Of a DNA stretch of 64,000 bases, positions 61,339 through 64,000 are shown piece by piece; position 1 is the stretch's first letter; each line of letters opens with the position of its first letter. The notes beneath the pieces were generated by a model, which worked only from the letters and a program-made list of their open reading frames with translations, searched no databases and was not told the origin of the DNA. The stretch comes from VXYL01 sp965200375 (GTDB lineage: Bacteria > Pseudomonadota > Gammaproteobacteria > Pseudomonadales > Azotimanducaceae), in contig OZ241353.1 in the NCBI GenBank assembly GCA_965200375.1, forward strand, positions 3,162,001-3,226,000, read 5' to 3'. The position numbers and the translations under genes were made by a program.

Positions 61339-61964
61339 CTAATCGAACCAGTGCTCCGGAGGCCAAGCACCGATGTCTTGGCCCATTGCCTTTAGCAGAG
61401 CACCGAACGAGGCCGTGAGCTTCCGGAACGATCGGGATCGGCGATGGGCGCATTCCAGCGAGAATGACGCGCTAAGTGCGGCTTGGTGCGTCGTCTCCAG
61501 ATACGCTCTGCCCGGAATAGCCGCTCCTTCAACTGTTCCTTGGCGCCGTGCGGCTGTTCCGGGTCTGAATGAGACTCCGCGTTGGTCCTGATGAGATCGT
61601 GCGTCCGCAACGACTCGATGGCGGCCAGGAACCAAGCCCCGTATTCGCGGTGCGGCAGAACCACCTCGCACGGCAGGCTGCCAGCCGCTGCCGCGGCCCA
61701 CTCTCGCACCTTGGGGCCGAGTTCGGCGGGGCAGTCCCGATCGCCATCGAACACGATGAGGATTGCGTCGCAGGCGGGTTGACGGCGCGCGATCTCTACG
61801 GCCCGTAGAGCCCCAGGTTCGCTTGCCAGCTTATTGCGAGGTTGGCGAATGGGCGTTCCAATCCCCACCTTCCAGGCACTGGCCTCATCGCGCAGACGCC
61901 GCAGCAAGACCGGCAGTGCCTCCACTTCGCCGTGGCCTTCGACGACCGGCTGGATCGTCTTCAC
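61339..61964 (-). pseudogene. DUF4276 (TOPRIM-like) nuclease partner, frameshifted
   Basis: The first 150 codons encode a clear DUF4276 protein: MKTIQPVVEGHGEVEALPVL (Glu9), AILIVFDGDRDCP (Asp73, Asp75), LPHREYGAWFLAAIESLR and HGAKEQLKERLF. Near 61514 the frame turns to arginine-rich noise, while the -1 frame immediately continues as PGRAYLETTHQAALSASFSL, RSRSFRKLTASFGALL and stops at 61339, exactly the expected C terminus. One missing base in the GG of CCCGGAATAG (61511-61520) explains it. It is either a real one-base deletion or a sequencing error. The start overlaps the ATPase stop by four bases. Confidence 0.8.
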
Positions 61965-63184
61965 TCGACCTCAGTTGGCTGGGAAGAAGAGTCTCCCGCC
62001 CTAAGGGCATTGGACCGCAGCAACTCTCCCGCGCACATAACACCCTCGGCGAGGATCTCTCGAGATGCGTCGGAAATCCGCGATACCTTCGTCTTTCCTT
62101 CCTCCCACTCCAGAAGCCGGAGGTGGCGTTCCTCTATCCAACGCGCATCGAGGATGTCCGGACTGTGCGTGGTCACCACGACCTGCATTCGCTCGCTTGC
62201 ATGCTGCAAGAGATCGAGGATCGCGCCAAGCGCACCGGGATGCATGGTCAATTCCGGTTCTTCGATTACCGCTATGGGCGGCGTCGGCCTCTGGAAGACG
62301 GCGGTGATGAGGCCCAACGCTCTAAGCGTGCCGTCGGACATGTCGGCGGCATCGAATGGGACATGATCGGAGTTCAACCGCTGATTGAACTCCAAAGACA
62401 GCTTGTTGCCGTACATCGTCGGTTCCACGTCGATCATGCTGGGAACGATGGCAGCCAGCAGATCGCGAACGTTGGGCAACTCTTCGGGGAAATGCCGTGC
62501 AAGATTCTTCAATACGCTCGCGGCGTTGCTGCCGTTCGCTAGCAGTCGCCTGCCTTCGTCGGGACTCTGCGGGCTTTTGAGCACGAGAGGATCGATCTTG
62601 TACGTGCGCATGGCCGACAGAACGTTATGGACCTCGCGGAATGGATAGTGTCCCGCGACGAGAGGAAGCGCCAAGGCATCGGACTCCAAAGCCGGCTTGA
62701 GGACCATCTCGCCGCGCTCCTCCACCGGCTCTCGAATGTCAACCTCGGGATTGCTCACGAAGCCTGTGTCGCTCCTCTTGAACCCTCTGACCGAGCCATC
62801 TCCCCGGGTGACTGTGCAGACTTCCTGCTGAACTTCGAAGCCATCGTCTCCATGCGGCTGCAGGGCGAATGCGTAGGTCGCCTGAAACTTCTCCAACACG
62901 CCGATGTTCCGCAGCTCGACAGCGATGCCAAGGCCCTCTTGAGATCGCTGTGAGCGCCCATCCCGGGATGCCACGGTCCGATACCCTCCCCGACGGTCGA
63001 AGACGGTCGGCAGGGGCGCGGCCATGGCCTCCGCGATGAACGAGAACGCATCCGCCAAGTTGCTCTTGCCCGCCCCGTTCCGCCCGATCAGAAAGGTCGG
63101 GTTGTCGAGCACGATCCGTTCCGACGCAAGGCTGCGGAAGCCCGTCAAGGCCATGCTGTGCAGCTTCGGCGAGGACGTGGACAT
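61961..63184 (-). CDS. AAA/ABC-type ATPase of a second two-gene defence-like module
   Basis: The 407-residue protein has Walker A GRNGAGKSN at residues 34-42 in the RecF/OLD-like context (MALTGFRSLASERIVL before it), a long variable middle, MSDGTLRALGLITAVFQRP as signature motif, Walker B PIAVIEEPELTMHPGALGAI and QVVVTTHSPDILD. Proteins of this type (AAA_21/DUF2813-like) pair with DUF4276 proteins, as here, where the partner overlaps by four bases. It differs in sequence from the ATPase at 10-11 kb, so the two modules are not a recent duplication. ATG at 63184. Confidence 0.85.
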   Translation of the reverse strand: MSTSSPKLHSMALTGFRSLASERIVLDNPTFLIGRNGAGKSNLADAFSFIAEAMAAPLPTVFDRRGGYRTVASRDGRSQRSQEGLGIAVELRNIGVLEKFQATYAFALQPHGDDGFEVQQEVCTVTRGDGSVRGFKRSDTGFVSNPEVDIREPVEERGEMVLKPALESDALALPLVAGHYPFREVHNVLSAMRTYKIDPLVLKSPQSPDEGRRLLANGSNAASVLKNLARHFPEELPNVRDLLAAIVPSMIDVEPTMYGNKLSLEFNQRLNSDHVPFDAADMSDGTLRALGLITAVFQRPTPPIAVIEEPELTMHPGALGAILDLLQHASERMQVVVTTHSPDILDARWIEERHLRLLEWEEGKTKVSRISDASREILAEGVMCAGELLRSNALRAGDSSSQPTEVE

Positions 63185-63376
63185 GGGACACCCACCGTAT
63201 CACATCCCTCGTGCCGTGACGGTCTCGCGCATGGATGGGCCGCGCCAACCGGAATCGTCGGCGAGGGGGGCGGCTGCCGCAGGCAACGGTAGCCTGTACG
63301 GTAGCTTGGCGGTGTTACGCTTGGCAGCGAACCCCGATCGGCAAGCGCAGCTCGGCGCAACGGAGGGAGGCCCCGC

Positions 63377-64000
63377 ATGGCGCATGGCGCTTGGTTCGGC
63401 TGGCTGGGACGCGTCGGCGCCGCGTGCGCCGGAGTCGGTGCGCTCGCGGCGGCCGGGCAGGGCGCCTGCATCGGCCACGGCGCCCTCGAGTTCGGCTTCT
63501 ACGCCTATTTCCAACCGCTGAGCTACAGCCAGGATCCCCAACCGGGGGCCCCTGGCTTCAGCGTCCATCGCGGCTTCGAGGCGGACCTCGTCACCGCCTT
63601 GGAAGAGCTGGCCGATGCCGGCCTCACGTTCTCCCGGCGCCCCATCGCTCCTTGGGACGGCATCTGGCTGCGATCCGCGACGGAGTTCGACGTGGTGGGC
63701 GGCGGCATCACTATTCTGGAGACCCGCACCAGGGACGCCGCCGGCGACGCAGTGGTGCGGTTCACCGATGGCCATGTGGCGTTTCGGCAGTCCCTTCTGG
63801 TGCGGGCCGAGGACGCCGAGCGCTATGCCACCCACGACGACCTGACCGGCGCGACGCGGGTGGGCGCGCTCGCCGGCACCACCGGCGAAGCGCGGCTGCT
63901 GCAGCTGGCGGGACTGGCGGACGCCGAGGGGAATCTGGCTGCCGGGACCCGGGTGGAGACGGCCGCTGGCGTCGTGACTGCCGACGGCACCGGCGCCTAT
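63377..64000 (+). CDS. Solute-binding protein family 3 (amino-acid type), 3' end outside the window
   Basis: Translation from the ATG at 63377, which has GGAGGGAGG six bases upstream, is open to the end of the window (208 codons). A signal-like N terminus (GWLGRVGAACAGVGALAAAG) precedes EFGFYAYFQPLSYS, RGFEADLVTALEELADAGLT, PWDGIWLRSATEFDVVGGGI and VRFTDGHVAFRQSLLVRAED, which follow the SBP_bac_3 pattern of ligand entry and hinge. VGALAGTTGEARLLQLAG matches the second lobe. It should bind an amino acid or similar solute in the periplasm. It is divergent from the ATPase gene, with 192 bases between them. Confidence 0.8.
   Translation, partial: MAHGAWFGWLGRVGAACAGVGALAAAGQGACIGHGALEFGFYAYFQPLSYSQDPQPGAPGFSVHRGFEADLVTALEELADAGLTFSRRPIAPWDGIWLRSATEFDVVGGGITILETRTRDAAGDAVVRFTDGHVAFRQSLLVRAEDAERYATHDDLTGATRVGALAGTTGEARLLQLAGLADAEGNLAAGTRVETAAGVVTADGTGAY

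Overview
This window is GC-rich, densely packed bacterial DNA. It is most likely from a Pseudomonadota, probably a gammaproteobacterium: the PurM protein and the type I-E CRISPR proteins resemble those of Enterobacteria in sequence and gene order. Two phytanoyl-CoA dioxygenase-family genes, a P450, a BCCT carrier, an Lrp regulator and secreted repeat proteins suggest a free-living or host-associated marine/soil heterotroph. The lineage is an inference from family content, not from a marker gene. Many starts are GTG or TTG, and one is probably CTG.

Layout. 0-9.6 kb: 3' part of a leucine-rich-repeat protein, a small secreted protein, purM, a hicBA toxin-antitoxin pair, a formyltransferase beside a PhyH dioxygenase, a DUF35/thiolase pair, and an HDAC-like hydrolase overlapping an ankyrin protein. 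9.6-21.0 kb: a [2Fe-2S] ferredoxin, an ATPase/TOPRIM-like gene pair, and directly behind it a complete type I-E CRISPR-Cas locus (cas3-cse1-cse2-cas7-cas5-cas6e-cas1-cas2) with a leader and an 11-repeat array. A good sigma70-type promoter lies between cas3 and cse1. 21.1-29.8 kb: a peptide/oligopeptide-binding protein downstream of an acoABXC-type acetoin/2-oxoacid dehydrogenase operon, then an RraA-like protein, a second PhyH protein and an Lrp regulator.

29.9-38.5 kb: an RHS/YD-repeat secreted protein ending in a zinc-metallopeptidase motif (HEYGHH), followed in the same orientation by four tandem paralogous secreted proteins. Each paralog ends in four nine-residue tryptophan repeats. I recognise no named family for the four paralogs; this is the best candidate for an undescribed system. 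38.5-43.0 kb: a non-coding stretch, a 63-codon RiPP-leader-like peptide gene whose candidate promoter has a run of 12 G/C in its spacer, and a selA-selB-selC (tRNA-Sec) operon with a terminator.

43.0-61.1 kb: metabolic and housekeeping genes, including a 3-hydroxyisobutyrate-dehydrogenase-like enzyme, a Ser/Thr kinase overlapping a metallopeptidase/TPR gene tail to tail, ugd, a Uma2 nuclease, glutathione reductase with alkaline phosphatase, an AGCS symporter with an unusual insert, a luciferase-like monooxygenase, a Gfo/Idh/MocA oxidoreductase, a coiled-coil nuclease-like protein, a P450, a BCCT carrier and an Ldh2-type dehydrogenase. 61.3-63.2 kb: a second ATPase plus DUF4276 (TOPRIM-like) pair, whose nuclease gene carries a frameshift. 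The window ends inside a solute-binding protein gene.
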